From assembly GCA_022616535.1 (NCBI GenBank), contig JAKEEM010000070.1:1-51044 (forward strand): a stretch of DNA of 51,044 bases, given 5' to 3'. Within the stretch, counting starts at the first letter, position 1, and each line of letters begins with the position of its first letter. Positions 15,167 to 24,310 of the stretch are shown piece by piece. The position numbers and the translations under genes are program-made. Origin of the DNA: Chlorobiota bacterium (lineage in GTDB: Bacteria > Bacteroidota > Ignavibacteria > Tepidaquicellales > OLB5). Under the pieces are notes generated by a model. The model did no database searches and was not told the DNA's origin. It saw only the letters and a list, made by a program, of their open reading frames with translations.

Positions 15167-17065
15167 ATGAATGAAAAATTTTATACAAAATTTACACGCA
15201 TCATAATGACTGCGGTATTATTTGTAGTTCATGCGAACCTCATCGCTCAATCGGGCTGGTATCCCCTTCAATCAGGCACTTCGACTGTGCTTAATTCTGT
15301 GTACTTTCTTAACGATAACACCGGCTTTATGGCCGGAAGCGGAATAATTCTTAAAACCACAAACGGGGGAATAAACTGGCTTGTAATTAATGACCAATTC
15401 GGCGGAACTTCGATTCAGTTTATAAATGAAAATACAGGGTATGTGTGCGACGGAACTGTTTATAAAACAACCGACCGCGGAGTCAGCTGGGTGAATTTCA
15501 ATTTAACAGGTTTAAAATCTCTTTACTTTATAAATGAAAACACGGGTTTTGCTGTTGGAAGAAACAGCCAGATTCTGAGAACATATAACGGAGGCGGTTT
15601 ATGGGAGCCGCTTTTTGTATCTTTGTTTAACAGTAATTTTAATTCGGTTAAGTTTATTAATTCCCAGACTGGTTTTGTTGGTGGCGGCAGAATGTTCGAG
15701 CCTTATTTCGGTGTAATATATAAGACTACTAATGAAGGTTCGACATGGATTCTGATAAATTCCGAAGCTACAAACATTGAATTCAGAAGTATAGATTTTC
15801 CAACTCCTTCAGTGGGTTTTGCTGTTGGGGGCGATATGTATGCGTCTTCGGGGGTTATTTATAAAACTATCAATGTGGGTGAAACTTGGGTTCAGCAAGG
15901 CACTGTTTACAGAGATTTAAATGCTGTTAATTTTGCTACTCCGCTGATTGGATACAGTGTCGGTGAAGGTGGTATGATTTTAAAGACTATTGATGGCAGT
16001 GTCGTTTGGAACACGCAGATGTCCAATACAACGCTTGATATAAATTCGGTGCATTTCGTCGGCGAGAACTTAGGGTATATAGCAGGTGCATCAGGGACTG
16101 TTCAAAAAACAATTAACGGGGGCGTAAGCGGTCCTCCTTTTGCTGTTGCAGGAAAAATTTTATACCAAAGCGGGACACCGGTTTCATCAGGATACGTAAA
16201 AGCTTTGAAGTATAACAGTGCGCTTGATAAAGTTGAAGTTCTTGATTCAGCAGCCATACAGCCCAACGGTGACTATCTCCTGCCGCGCATCCCACAGGAC
16301 AGCGTGGATATAATGGCTTTCCCGGACGATGAAGATAATCTTGTTCCAGTTTTTGTTCCGACATACCACGCAGCCGGTAATTCAGGCACTATCTACTGGA
16401 CACAATCGAGAACATTGTACGTTAACAATAATATTTTTAACATAGATGTGAGGGTGTTTTCTGTATTCGGGCCTGCTGGAACAGGCGAAATAAGCGGAGG
16501 TGTATACTCGGCTCCCCCCGGTATCTCGGGCTTAAAAGACGCTTTTGTTTACGCAATGATTGGAAATGACTTTAAGGGATTCGGTGCCTCAGGCACAGGG
16601 GGGCCGTATGACGTTAATAATCTGCCTCAGGGCAGTTACCGGCTTATTTGCGATAGAATGGGATACAGAAGCGCAGAAAGATATGAAATTCTCGGTTTTA
16701 CTAATCTTGATTCAATTAATTTTTATTTGACTAATATCAATGTAATCGGAATCGAGCCTGTTGGAACGAAAATTCCTTCTTCGTATAAACTGGAACAGAA
16801 TTATCCCAACCCTTTCAACCCGGTTACTAACATTATAATTGATATTCCCGTTTCGGCTCTGGTTAAGCTTATTGTCTATGATATGCTTGGGCGTCAAATT
16901 GAAATTCTTCTTAACCAGCAGCTAAGCTCTGGCAGCTATAAATTCAGCTGGGATGCCTCCAAATATTCAAGCGGAATTTATTTTTACAGAGTCATTGCCG
17001 AAGATTTTTCTTTAAGCCAAGGAAAGCTTTTTACCGATACAAAAAAGATGATACTTGTTAAATGA
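15167..17065 (+). CDS. Ycf48-like beta-propeller T9SS surface protein
   Basis: 632 residues from the ATG at 15167; the frame is open four codons further upstream to a TTG, but ATG after GAGG is the better start. It has a signal peptide to about residue 28 (ending LIAQ). Residues of about 30-325 carry seven or so repeats of the type GIILKTTNGGINW and VYKTTDRGVSW, as in Ycf48/BNR propellers. Residues of about 330-410 resemble a carboxypeptidase-regulatory/beta-sandwich domain, followed by a second similar part. The final 85 residues form the T9SS tail (QNYPNPFNPVTNI to KKMILVK). It is probably a surface-attached binding protein. A terminator follows at 17104. Confidence 0.82.
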   Translation: MNEKFYTKFTRIIMTAVLFVVHANLIAQSGWYPLQSGTSTVLNSVYFLNDNTGFMAGSGIILKTTNGGINWLVINDQFGGTSIQFINENTGYVCDGTVYKTTDRGVSWVNFNLTGLKSLYFINENTGFAVGRNSQILRTYNGGGLWEPLFVSLFNSNFNSVKFINSQTGFVGGGRMFEPYFGVIYKTTNEGSTWILINSEATNIEFRSIDFPTPSVGFAVGGDMYASSGVIYKTINVGETWVQQGTVYRDLNAVNFATPLIGYSVGEGGMILKTIDGSVVWNTQMSNTTLDINSVHFVGENLGYIAGASGTVQKTINGGVSGPPFAVAGKILYQSGTPVSSGYVKALKYNSALDKVEVLDSAAIQPNGDYLLPRIPQDSVDIMAFPDDEDNLVPVFVPTYHAAGNSGTIYWTQSRTLYVNNNIFNIDVRVFSVFGPAGTGEISGGVYSAPPGISGLKDAFVYAMIGNDFKGFGASGTGGPYDVNNLPQGSYRLICDRMGYRSAERYEILGFTNLDSINFYLTNINVIGIEPVGTKIPSSYKLEQNYPNPFNPVTNIIIDIPVSALVKLIVYDMLGRQIEILLNQQLSSGSYKFSWDASKYSSGIYFYRVIAEDFSLSQGKLFTDTKKMILVK

Positions 17066-17103
17066 TGACGTAAACGTATAAACTTTTTTTCTCCTCCTTT
17101 TGG

Positions 17104-17150
17104 AAAGGCTAGCATCCACTTTACCTCCGTTGGATGATAGCCTTTTGTTT
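17104..17150 (+). terminator. Terminator hairpin AAAGGCTAGCATCCA
   Basis: AAAGGCTAGCATCCA pairs with TGGATGATAGCCTTT, followed by TGTTTTTT. It closes the T9SS gene ending at 17065. A similar hairpin lies at 18249-18286. Confidence 0.75.
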
Positions 17151-17281
17151 TTTCTTCCTTGTGACATTTGTGTCATACTTTTCAAAAGCTAATCTAAACT
17201 TATTTCCAATTATTCAAATAATATTTTGGCACAAAATTTGAGCTCATTGTTTATAAAATCTGTATTAAAAAGGAGTGGTTT

Positions 17282-18109
17282 ATGAAAAAAATGGAAAAAA
17301 TTTCGATTCTGAATCTAAGTGTGATATTTACTTTATTAATTCTCACCTTTTCTGTTAAATCGCAGGACGGAATAGTTGATAATTCGAAGTTTGTCAGCCA
17401 ATCTATACCGGATAACATGACAGCGGGCGAAACATATAAAATTATTGTTACTTTCGAAAATACAGGGACAACAAACTGGAAACCGGATGAATATATGCTT
17501 AAAATTATGGGAGAAATTGAAGCCGGGTCGATGAATACGTGGGGTCATCCAGAGGTGAACTTGGCTCAGGTTGTTGAAGCAGGAAATACGGTCTCCTTTG
17601 AACTTAAAATAACTGCCCCGCTCGCAGAGGGTACTTATGCATTCCGCTGCCAAATGATGCACGGCAATTATTTATTCGGGCAGACAAATAAAAAGACAGA
17701 AGTGATAGTGAACCCGGTAACCGGATTAACCGATGCAGTTAACAGCGCAGCGTTTGTTGAGCAAACAGTGCCTCGGATAATGATTAGCGGCTTTGAATAC
17801 AAAGTAATGATTACAATGACGAATTCCGGTAAAACAACATGGACTCCCGGAAAACATAAACTGGTTTATCTTGACCCTTCCGGTAATGCTTTTTCAAACA
17901 ATTTGTGGGGAGTTTCAACGGTTGAGATTACTGAAAATATTGCTCCGGGAGCTACAAAGGTGTTTAACTTTGATGTTAAGGCGCAGGAAAAAGAAGGGAG
18001 CTATAAGTTTCAATGGAGAATGTATTCAAGCGAAGGAGGCTTCTTCGGTGACGCTTCAAAAGTTGTAAGTATAATTGTTAAACCAAAGGATTTTGAAAGA
18101 AAAAGATAA
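17282..18109 (+). CDS. Secreted protein with two NBR1-Ig-like domains
   Basis: A 275-residue exported protein. Its signal peptide ends near residue 27 (SVKSQ). Residues of about 35-145 and 155-270 are two copies of an NBR1-type immunoglobulin-like domain: each begins FV.Q..P..M..G..Y, has TFENTGTTNWKP or TMTNSGKTTWTP, and ends in an FxW/FxC strand. These are beta-sandwich adhesion or spacer modules. There is no T9SS tail and no lipobox, so the protein is probably periplasmic or released. AAGGAG lies 6 nt before the ATG. It is flanked by its own terminators. Confidence 0.82.
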   Translation: MKKMEKISILNLSVIFTLLILTFSVKSQDGIVDNSKFVSQSIPDNMTAGETYKIIVTFENTGTTNWKPDEYMLKIMGEIEAGSMNTWGHPEVNLAQVVEAGNTVSFELKITAPLAEGTYAFRCQMMHGNYLFGQTNKKTEVIVNPVTGLTDAVNSAAFVEQTVPRIMISGFEYKVMITMTNSGKTTWTPGKHKLVYLDPSGNAFSNNLWGVSTVEITENIAPGATKVFNFDVKAQEKEGSYKFQWRMYSSEGGFFGDASKVVSIIVKPKDFERKR

Positions 18110-18157
18110 GTAACTGCTACACCATCCTTCCCCCTTTGGTTAGAGTTACTTATTAAA

Positions 18158-18182
18158 AAGGCAGGTATTAAAACCTGCCTTA
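18158..18182 (+). terminator. Hairpin AAGGCAGGT/ACCTGCCTT
   Basis: A 9-bp perfect stem with a 6-nt loop, 49 bp after the NBR1-Ig gene stop. It has a short AT-rich tail but no long T-run. The 345-bp gap 18110-18454 otherwise holds only this and the next hairpin. Confidence 0.55.
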
Positions 18183-18248
18183 ATAATTCCTTAGAATTAA
18201 AAGTATAAAATTGGCGGCCAGTTGCCGTAAATTGCTAATGGCTGCCGC

Positions 18249-18290
18249 AAGGCTGGCATTCTCCGCCTCCGAGGAATGTCAGCCTTTTGT
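18249..18290 (+). terminator. Terminator-like hairpin AAGGCTGGCATTC
   Basis: AAGGCTGGCATTC pairs with GAATGTCAGCCTT, then TTGTTTT. Stem edge, loop (CCTCC) and tail match the hairpin at 17104-17150, so both may be one repeated element used as a terminator. Confidence 0.6.
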
Positions 18291-18454
18291 TTTAGGAGCA
18301 AAAAAGAAATTTTATTATGCTTGACTTTTAAAAGCAATTGATATAAGTTAGGATTATATAATAATTTAAAATTCTCACCTTCATTTTTTTAGATTTATTT
18401 CTTTAGCGGGGGCTTAGATTCAAGAAGTATTTCAAAAATGTAATATAAAAATGT

Positions 18455-19534
18455 ATGCCCGTTAAAGCTGGAAGTATTGAGCTTTATTTTGGTCCAACCG
18501 AGCTTAGCCAGCCGGATGACCTTGAAGCAGTTATTATCGATTTTATAAACGGGGCAAACGACATTCTGCACATTGCGGTTCAGGAGCTTGATAACGAGAA
18601 CATTGCACGCGCAGTTATTAATACGCGTCAAAGAGGTGTCACGGTTGTTCTCGTTATGGAGTTTGATTACCTTACGGCGGACGAACCGCCTTCAGACCCA
18701 TGGCAGCCGTTCAGCGGGGATTCCGGAAACGAGCCGAACAGGCGGATTTACAATGCTATGCTTCGGGCCGGGGTAGACGTGCGGACCGATATCAATCCAA
18801 AGATTTTTCATCAGAAATTTATTGTTCGTGACCCCGGAGGTCCGAAAGCTGCTTTACTGACGGGTTCAGCAAACTTTACGGTTACCGATACGCATAAAAA
18901 CCTGAACCATGTAGTTATCATACACGGCAAAAAAGCTGCTGAAGTTTACGAGGTTGAGTTTACCGAACTTGAAACCGGCAACTTCGGGCAGTTCCGCTCA
19001 AGATTTTATCCCGCCCCGAAGGAAATGTCGGTCTCAGGCATACGGATTAGGATACTTTTTGCTCCTGACCATTCGCCCGAGATGGAAATAATGAAACAGA
19101 TGCTTAAGGCAAAATCACAAATTGATTTTGCGATTTTCACTTTTTCTCAGTCATCAGGAATTGACGATACAATGGTGACATTGCAGAAAAGCGGAATTAA
19201 AATCCGGGGGATATTTGATAAAGGGCAGGGCAACCAGCAGTGGGCAAGCACCAGAATACTTCAGTCCAATAAAATCAAAGTCTATCTTGCGGAAAAAGAC
19301 CCGAAGCTAAGGAAGCTTCATCATAAGCTTATGGTAATAGATAAAAATACAATTATTGCGGGCAGTTTTAATTATACCGACCCTGCAAATGCACTTAATG
19401 ACGAAAATATAATTGTAATCGGGGATACAGAAGAAACTGACCAAACAGCAATTGCAAATCAGAGAATACTTGCTTCCCACGCGAATGATATGATTGCAAA
19501 AATGATTAACGACTTCGGTGTTGAGGTTGTATAA
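18455..19534 (+). CDS. Phospholipase D-superfamily protein (two HKD motifs)
   Basis: A 359-residue protein without a signal peptide or membrane helix. It has both catalytic HxKxxxxD motifs: HQKFIVRD (His119, Lys121, Asp126) followed by GSANFT, and HHKLMVID (His289, Lys291, Asp296) followed by GSFNYT. Each half makes one side of the PLD active site. The superfamily includes phosphatidyltransferases, phospholipases and nucleases. The lack of membrane anchors makes a cardiolipin synthase less likely and a nuclease or cytosolic phosphodiesterase possible. A GIY-YIG-like gene and an unknown gene follow in the same direction. Confidence 0.85.
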   Translation: MPVKAGSIELYFGPTELSQPDDLEAVIIDFINGANDILHIAVQELDNENIARAVINTRQRGVTVVLVMEFDYLTADEPPSDPWQPFSGDSGNEPNRRIYNAMLRAGVDVRTDINPKIFHQKFIVRDPGGPKAALLTGSANFTVTDTHKNLNHVVIIHGKKAAEVYEVEFTELETGNFGQFRSRFYPAPKEMSVSGIRIRILFAPDHSPEMEIMKQMLKAKSQIDFAIFTFSQSSGIDDTMVTLQKSGIKIRGIFDKGQGNQQWASTRILQSNKIKVYLAEKDPKLRKLHHKLMVIDKNTIIAGSFNYTDPANALNDENIIVIGDTEETDQTAIANQRILASHANDMIAKMINDFGVEVV

Positions 19535-19545
19535 TAGCGGCTGTG

Positions 19546-19583
19546 AGTTAAAAGTTAACACAAAAACGAGTTAACTTTTAACT
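19546..19583. repeat. 14-bp perfect inverted repeat between the PLD and GIY-YIG-like genes
   Basis: AGTTAAAAGTTAAC (19546-19559) and its exact reverse complement (19570-19583), separated by 10 nt. It lies 11 nt after the PLD gene and before the GGGAGG ribosome site at 19598. There is no T-run on the plus strand, so a terminator role is uncertain. Confidence 0.55.
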
Positions 19584-19608
19584 TTCAACTACATTTGGGA
19601 GGCAGAAA

Positions 19609-19911
19609 ATGGGGTTCGAAAAATGGGGATATTCTTTCGAAGGCGCTTACACGGACTGCAACCTGCTTGAAGAGCTTTCAGGAGTTTATTTAATTTGGTG
19701 TAATTACACCGGTGAATGGACCGTGCTTGATCTTGGTGAAGCCGATAATATCCGTGAAAAAGTATGCAATCATGAAAGACGTAATGAATGGCTTAAACAC
19801 TGTCCAGGTTCTGTATATTTCTCAGCTAAGTATATGCCGGATTCATTGCATGAAGAGCGGCTAAAGGTCGAAAAGGATATAAGGAAACAGGCAAATCCTC
19901 CTTTAGGATAA
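19609..19911 (+). CDS. Small GIY-YIG-like protein
   Basis: A 100-residue protein resembling compact GIY-YIG-superfamily members: SGVYLIW stands for the GIY strand, LDLGEADNIREKVCNHERR for the YIG/helix part, SVYFSAKYM follows, and LHEERLKVEKDIRKQANPPLG supplies the late Glu and the typical C-terminal NPP-x-G. The known family includes small nucleases and inactive relatives. The canonical catalytic Tyr/Arg arrangement is not fully preserved, so activity is unsure. A good GGGAGG ribosome site lies 5 nt before the ATG. It lies between the PLD gene and an unknown gene. Confidence 0.6.
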   Translation: MGFEKWGYSFEGAYTDCNLLEELSGVYLIWCNYTGEWTVLDLGEADNIREKVCNHERRNEWLKHCPGSVYFSAKYMPDSLHEERLKVEKDIRKQANPPLG

Positions 19912-19930
19912 TTATTTTGTTTAATCAATA

Positions 19931-20458
19931 TTGACCGAAAAACTCATTAAGTACACTCAGCTTTTGGACCAATGGCTTAAGTATTACGGATTTGAGGAGC
20001 TGACCGTAAATCCAGAAGCCGGTGCAGATAAAGTTTACAAGCGAAGCAGAGTTGAGGCAGCCAAGTTCGGCAAGGTTGATTTTTATATTGCGGTAAAGCA
20101 TATTCCAAATGCTTCAAGCGAGCGTGTGCGGGAGTACAGCTCAAAAATGCACTCCCTTGCAATGAGGCACCGGATAGGTCCCCCGCTCGGATTCGGGGCT
20201 ATGCTTCAGGTCTTTCCGCTTATTATTACCGAAAATATTACAGCGGAGCCTGCTAATTTTATTAAATCATCCTATTGCCCCAAACATTTTGGTGCTGCAG
20301 AGTTTCCTTCGGTTGTCGTTTTAAATACGGGCTACGTTTATTATTGCACATCGACTCCCTTATGGGGCTATGCTTATTATGGCGGTTTCCGCAGGGACTC
20401 TTATAATTTCTTTTCACCAAAAGCGTGGGAGGAGCTCAGTAAAAAACAGTCCGGATAA
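19931..20458 (+). CDS. Unknown 175-residue protein after the GIY-YIG-like gene
   Basis: Starts with TTG 19 nt after the previous stop. It is soluble, with an amphipathic start and a central VKHIPNASSERVREYSSKM helix. The C-terminal half is aromatic and beta-rich (FPSVVVLNTGYVYYCTSTP, WGYAYYGGF). No domain is recognised. The stop is followed by the promoter box for yqeY, so it is the last gene of the PLD/GIY-YIG-like group. The three genes may act together, but that rests on position only. Confidence 0.6.
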   Translation: MTEKLIKYTQLLDQWLKYYGFEELTVNPEAGADKVYKRSRVEAAKFGKVDFYIAVKHIPNASSERVREYSSKMHSLAMRHRIGPPLGFGAMLQVFPLIITENITAEPANFIKSSYCPKHFGAAEFPSVVVLNTGYVYYCTSTPLWGYAYYGGFRRDSYNFFSPKAWEELSKKQSG

Positions 20459-20522
20459 ACTTTCAGATAATCAGATTCAATTGCGAAGGCGCTTTTACAT
20501 TTTATCTTCAGGTGATTGTGGT

Positions 20523-20530
20523 TATCTTTG
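20523..20530 (+). promoter_or_regulatory. -7 box TATCTTTG before yqeY
   Basis: A perfect TANNTTTG 23 nt before the yqeY ATG. The -33 element is weak (T-rich at about 20501). It suggests yqeY-TPR-rmuC start their own transcript. Confidence 0.45.
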
Positions 20531-20552
20531 CTATTTAAGAAAGGAAATCCCA

Positions 20553-20966
20553 ATGCTGATTGAGACAATACGAAAAGATATGCGGGACGCAAAAAAATCG
20601 AGGGAAACTCTGAAAGTGAACCTGCTTTCGACTCTTTATGCTGAGATATTCACCCAGTCGAAAAGCGGAAAGGAAATGACTGAAGAAGATGAGCTTAAGA
20701 TTATAAGGAAGTTCATTAAAAATATAGACGAAACAGTGGCGCTGGATATAAATGAAGACACCAGAAACAAATTAACTGATGAAAAAAAGCTTCTCGTAGC
20801 TTATCTGCCGCAGCAGTTATCCAAAGATGAGATTGAAAAAATTGTTTCAGAGCAGGTTTCAGAAGGAAAAACAATTAAAGATATAATGCCCTTTTTTAAG
20901 GAGAATTACTCCGGTCGCTATGACGGCAAAACAGTCAGCGAAATTATTAAAGCTAAAACAGGATGA
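20553..20966 (+). CDS. GatB/YqeY domain protein
   Basis: 137 residues from the ATG at 20553, chosen because AAAGGAAA precedes it and the family begins here (MLIETIRKDMRDAKKSRE). The frame is open further upstream, but that part overlaps the previous gene. LRN-type helices lead to the C-terminal YqeY domain (EIEKIVSEQVSEGKTIKDI, GRYDGKTVSEIIK). YqeY resembles the tRNA-binding tail of GatB and is thought to bind tRNA or act with amidotransferases, but its role is not settled. Its stop overlaps the TPR gene start (ATGA). Confidence 0.88.
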   Translation: MLIETIRKDMRDAKKSRETLKVNLLSTLYAEIFTQSKSGKEMTEEDELKIIRKFIKNIDETVALDINEDTRNKLTDEKKLLVAYLPQQLSKDEIEKIVSEQVSEGKTIKDIMPFFKENYSGRYDGKTVSEIIKAKTG

Positions 20967-21808
20967 AAAAAGCTTCAATATTTTTATTCCTACACATAAG
21001 CATTTTCAATTTTCTACTCGCTCAAGACGTTCAGGAATCGGAAATATTATTTACACAGGGAGAGAAGCTTTTCACTGAGGGTAAATTTACTGACGCCTAT
21101 TTTAATTTTACCAAATATATCCAGTACAATCCCGACAGCGTAAAGGGGTATATTTCAAGAGGAAACACTGCGATATTTTTAAATAAAATTAAGGACGCTG
21201 AAACGGATTTTAAAAAAGCGATTGAGCTTGAACCAAATAATTACAAAGCTTATTCGGGGCTTGGAACGGCATATGTTTATATGCAAAATGATTCCGAAGC
21301 TCTGAAAAGTTACACAAAAGCACTTGAACTCAATCCAAATGATGTCGTTACACTGAACTCGCTTTCGGTGATATACCATGCCGGAGGGAAAACGAGTGAG
21401 GCAATGAATTACCTGAACAAAGCCATAGAAATTAAGCCGGATTACGCCGATAGTTATAAAAACCGGGGGTCGGTCTACTTATTAACGGGGGATTCATTAA
21501 AGGCGCTTGAGGACTTAAATAAAGCGGTAGAGCTTGCTCCGAACCGTGCGGACATTTACAATACACGCGGGGCAATTTACCGCGAAATGGAGAGGTATGA
21601 TGAAGCGATTGCTGATTTTAACAAATCGCTTGAGCTTGACCCGAACAATGCGGAGGCGTATTGCCGCAGGGGTGTTGCTTATCTGTACAAAAATGACTAT
21701 TCTAAAGCAATAAATGATATGGAAACGGGTATAAAACTGCAGCCGTCGATGGAGCCGTTAATCAGCAAGTATCTGGAAGAAGCAAAACAGAGGAAGGAAG
21801 GAAAGTAA
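20963..21808 (+). CDS. Secreted TPR-repeat protein
   Basis: 281 residues with a signal peptide (ending FLLAQ, about residue 20) and six or seven tetratricopeptide repeats from about residue 25 to 270. They appear as the periodic pattern AYxxxGxxYxxxxxxxxAxxxxxKAIELxPN. It should form a periplasmic or surface protein-binding solenoid. It overlaps yqeY by ATGA and rmuC by TAATG, so the three genes are co-translated. No partner can be named. Confidence 0.85.
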   Translation: MKKASIFLFLHISIFNFLLAQDVQESEILFTQGEKLFTEGKFTDAYFNFTKYIQYNPDSVKGYISRGNTAIFLNKIKDAETDFKKAIELEPNNYKAYSGLGTAYVYMQNDSEALKSYTKALELNPNDVVTLNSLSVIYHAGGKTSEAMNYLNKAIEIKPDYADSYKNRGSVYLLTGDSLKALEDLNKAVELAPNRADIYNTRGAIYREMERYDEAIADFNKSLELDPNNAEAYCRRGVAYLYKNDYSKAINDMETGIKLQPSMEPLISKYLEEAKQRKEGK

Positions 21809-23019
21809 TGGAACTAATTTTTTTAATAATAGGCATAGCGGTAGGAGTTTTTCTGGGCTTTTTTATTGGGATAAGCAAGTATAAACATATCAATTCCAAG
21901 CTTGAGGAAAGAAACCTTATCCTTGAAGAGAGGGTAGAAGGACAGAAGCTGGAAACCGAGAGATTGCAGGAGAAATTTTCGATTGAGTTTGAAAATCTTG
22001 CAAATAAGATTCTTGACGAAAAAAGCAGGAAGTTTACCGAGCAGAATAGGGAGAATCTTGATACGATTTTAAATCCCCTAAAAGAAAAAATTTCGGAATT
22101 TGAAAAAAAGGTGAGCGATGTATATGTGAGCGAAACAAAGGAGCGTGCAGCTCTTGCCGAACAGCTGAGGAGTCTTCACGAGCTGAATAAGCAGATGACT
22201 GAAGAAGCAAATAATCTTACCAGAGCATTAAAGGGGGATACAAAAACCCAGGGGGCGTGGGGTGAGTTTATTCTGGAGAGTATTCTTGAGAAATCCGGTC
22301 TTGGAAAGGGAAGAGAATACCTGTTTCAGGAAACATTTAAAAATGAAGAGGGTTCTAACCGCAGACCTGATGTAATTGTAAATCTCCCCGAAGGCAAAAA
22401 CATTATTATTGACTCCAAAGTATCGCTGAAATCATACGAATCTTATATCTCGTCGGATAATGAGGATGAGAGAAGAAAGTGCCTTAGCGACCATGTTGCT
22501 TCAGTGAGACGGCATTTGAAAGGGCTAGACCTTAAAGATTACCATAATCTCTACAGCCTTCAGAGTTTGGATTTTGTTTTAATGTTTATCCCTGTTGAGC
22601 CCGCATTTGCGCTTGCGGTACAAAACGACCAGTCACTGTTTTATGACGCGTTCGAAAAAAATATTGTTATTGTAAGTCCCTCAACTTTGCTTGCAACTCT
22701 CAGAACCATTGCGAGCATCTGGAAGCAGGAGAACCAAAACAGAAACGCTATTGATATCGCAAGGAAAAGCGGCGAGCTTTATGATAAGCTCTCGGCATTT
22801 GTTGATGATTTAATTAAAATAGGGCAGAGAATGGATGATGCGAAGAAAACTTATGAAGAAGCTATGAATAAGCTTACCGAAGGCAGAGGAAATATAATTA
22901 GCAGGGCGGAGAACCTCAGGCAAATGGGAGCAAAGTCATCCAAATCAATTGACCAGCGCATAGTTGAAAAAGCATCAGATGATGATGACGAGCAGTTAAA
23001 ATTGATTCAGAACAGCTAA
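21808..23019 (+). CDS. rmuC: RmuC-family DNA recombination protein
   Basis: 403 residues. An N-terminal membrane segment (residues 4-24) is followed by a long coiled coil (about 30-140) and the conserved RmuC domain: TQGAWGEFILESILEKSGL (about 149-167), RRPDVIVNLPEGKNIIIDSKVSL and LDFVLMFIPVEPAF. RmuC is predicted to carry a restriction-endonuclease-like core and limits DNA inversions and rearrangements in E. coli. The DSK motif (IIDSKVSL) fits that core. It starts at the TAATG overlap with the TPR gene. Confidence 0.9.
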   Translation: MELIFLIIGIAVGVFLGFFIGISKYKHINSKLEERNLILEERVEGQKLETERLQEKFSIEFENLANKILDEKSRKFTEQNRENLDTILNPLKEKISEFEKKVSDVYVSETKERAALAEQLRSLHELNKQMTEEANNLTRALKGDTKTQGAWGEFILESILEKSGLGKGREYLFQETFKNEEGSNRRPDVIVNLPEGKNIIIDSKVSLKSYESYISSDNEDERRKCLSDHVASVRRHLKGLDLKDYHNLYSLQSLDFVLMFIPVEPAFALAVQNDQSLFYDAFEKNIVIVSPSTLLATLRTIASIWKQENQNRNAIDIARKSGELYDKLSAFVDDLIKIGQRMDDAKKTYEEAMNKLTEGRGNIISRAENLRQMGAKSSKSIDQRIVEKASDDDDEQLKLIQNS

Positions 23020-24239
23020 AAATTACTAATATCCCTTCCGAAGACGAAGGTTTTGAACCAGTCGAACAGAACGAGCACTTTGTTTTTTAAGCTCACAAGC
23101 TTGGTGATGTAAACGCTTCTCCAAAACAGCCATGCTGCAAAACCGCTGCCTTTATACTGCCTTATGTTTGCGAGGGCTTTATGGCTGCCGATATAGGCAA
23201 GCATACCTAAATCCTTATACCTGAATGGCTTTACATTTTTCCCTTTGATAATCTTATTCAGTGATTTACCGAGATACTTTCCCTGTCTTTGCGCAGTCTG
23301 CGCTGTCGCAGGATACGGCTCCTCGGGTATTTCAGAGCAGTCACCCAATCCATAAATATTACTCGTGTCTTTTACTTTTAGATACCGGTCAACAATTATT
23401 TTGTTGTGTTCGTTTTTTGGCAAATCACAGTTCTTGATTAAATCTGTTGCAGTGTTGCCCGTTGCCCATACGAGCAGTCCGTATTTAAAATGCGAGCCGT
23501 CGTTAACGTAAATCTCATTTTTGGTTATTCGTGTTATGTATGAGTTGGTCTTAACGTTAATCCTCTGCCTTTTGAAAATTTTCATCGTGTACTGGCTCAG
23601 TTTTTCATCGAAAGTGTTAAGCAGCTTATCACCCGCTTCAATTAATATTACTTCGATATAGTTATCAAGTCCCTTATAATTTTTCCTTACATCTTCTTCG
23701 ATGAAATCGTGCAGCTCGGCGGCAAATTCAACCCCTGTGGGTCCCCCTCCGCAGACAACGAACCGTAAAAAACTTCTCCGCTCTTCTTCACTTATGTTAG
23801 GCAGCGAGGCATTTTCAAAGCAATCGATAACCTTAATCCTGATTTTTCTCGCATCAGCCGCTTCGCGTAAAAAGTATGCATATTCTTTAACGCCTTCGAT
23901 ATTAAATGTATTTGTAACCTCACCAACTGAGATAACAAGCGTATCATACTCAAGCTCGAAAGTTTTCTTCGTATCTGAGTCTTCGCAGTGGATTTCGTTT
24001 ATTGAAGATACGATTCTGTTGCAATACGCCTGAATATAGTGAGCTTTTTTAATGTTTCTGATGGGCTCGATAATGCTTCTGAATTCAATTGTGCCAACGG
24101 TTGTGCTTGGCAAAAGGCAGGTGAAAAGGAAATGGTTTCTGGGACTTACGATTTTAACATCGAATAGATTGTAATTAATCTCCTTCAAACAGCTGAATGC
24201 ACCAAAACCGCTGCCGAGGACAACGAGCTTTTTCTTCAT
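23016..24239 (-). CDS. Type II NADH dehydrogenase (NDH-2)
   Basis: 407 residues. VVLGSGFGAFSCL (about 5-17) is the FAD-binding Rossmann motif, VVCGGGPTGVEFAAEL (about 162-177) the NADH-binding one, and IYGLGDCSEIP the flavin-contact motif. The C-terminal region (about 350-407) has amphipathic aromatic helices that bind the membrane. It passes electrons from NADH to quinone without pumping protons. The form resembles eukaryote/alternative NDH-2 enzymes. It is convergent with rmuC (4-bp overlap) and divergent from yjbQ. Confidence 0.88.
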   Translation of the reverse strand: MKKKLVVLGSGFGAFSCLKEINYNLFDVKIVSPRNHFLFTCLLPSTTVGTIEFRSIIEPIRNIKKAHYIQAYCNRIVSSINEIHCEDSDTKKTFELEYDTLVISVGEVTNTFNIEGVKEYAYFLREAADARKIRIKVIDCFENASLPNISEEERRSFLRFVVCGGGPTGVEFAAELHDFIEEDVRKNYKGLDNYIEVILIEAGDKLLNTFDEKLSQYTMKIFKRQRINVKTNSYITRITKNEIYVNDGSHFKYGLLVWATGNTATDLIKNCDLPKNEHNKIIVDRYLKVKDTSNIYGLGDCSEIPEEPYPATAQTAQRQGKYLGKSLNKIIKGKNVKPFRYKDLGMLAYIGSHKALANIRQYKGSGFAAWLFWRSVYITKLVSLKNKVLVLFDWFKTFVFGRDISNF

Positions 24240-24310
24240 TTACTCAAAGTTAACTATTGTAAATTTTATATTTAATAGATTAATTTATTCTGATATATTG
24301 CATTAAAAAA

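Noticed and set aside
18455-19534. Cardiolipin synthase
   Set aside because: Two HKD motifs are present, but the N-terminal membrane helices typical of bacterial cardiolipin synthases are missing.
20370-20552. Longer N-terminus of the YqeY-like protein
   Set aside because: It overlaps the previous gene and lacks family residues; ATG 20553 has a ribosome site and fits the usual YqeY length.
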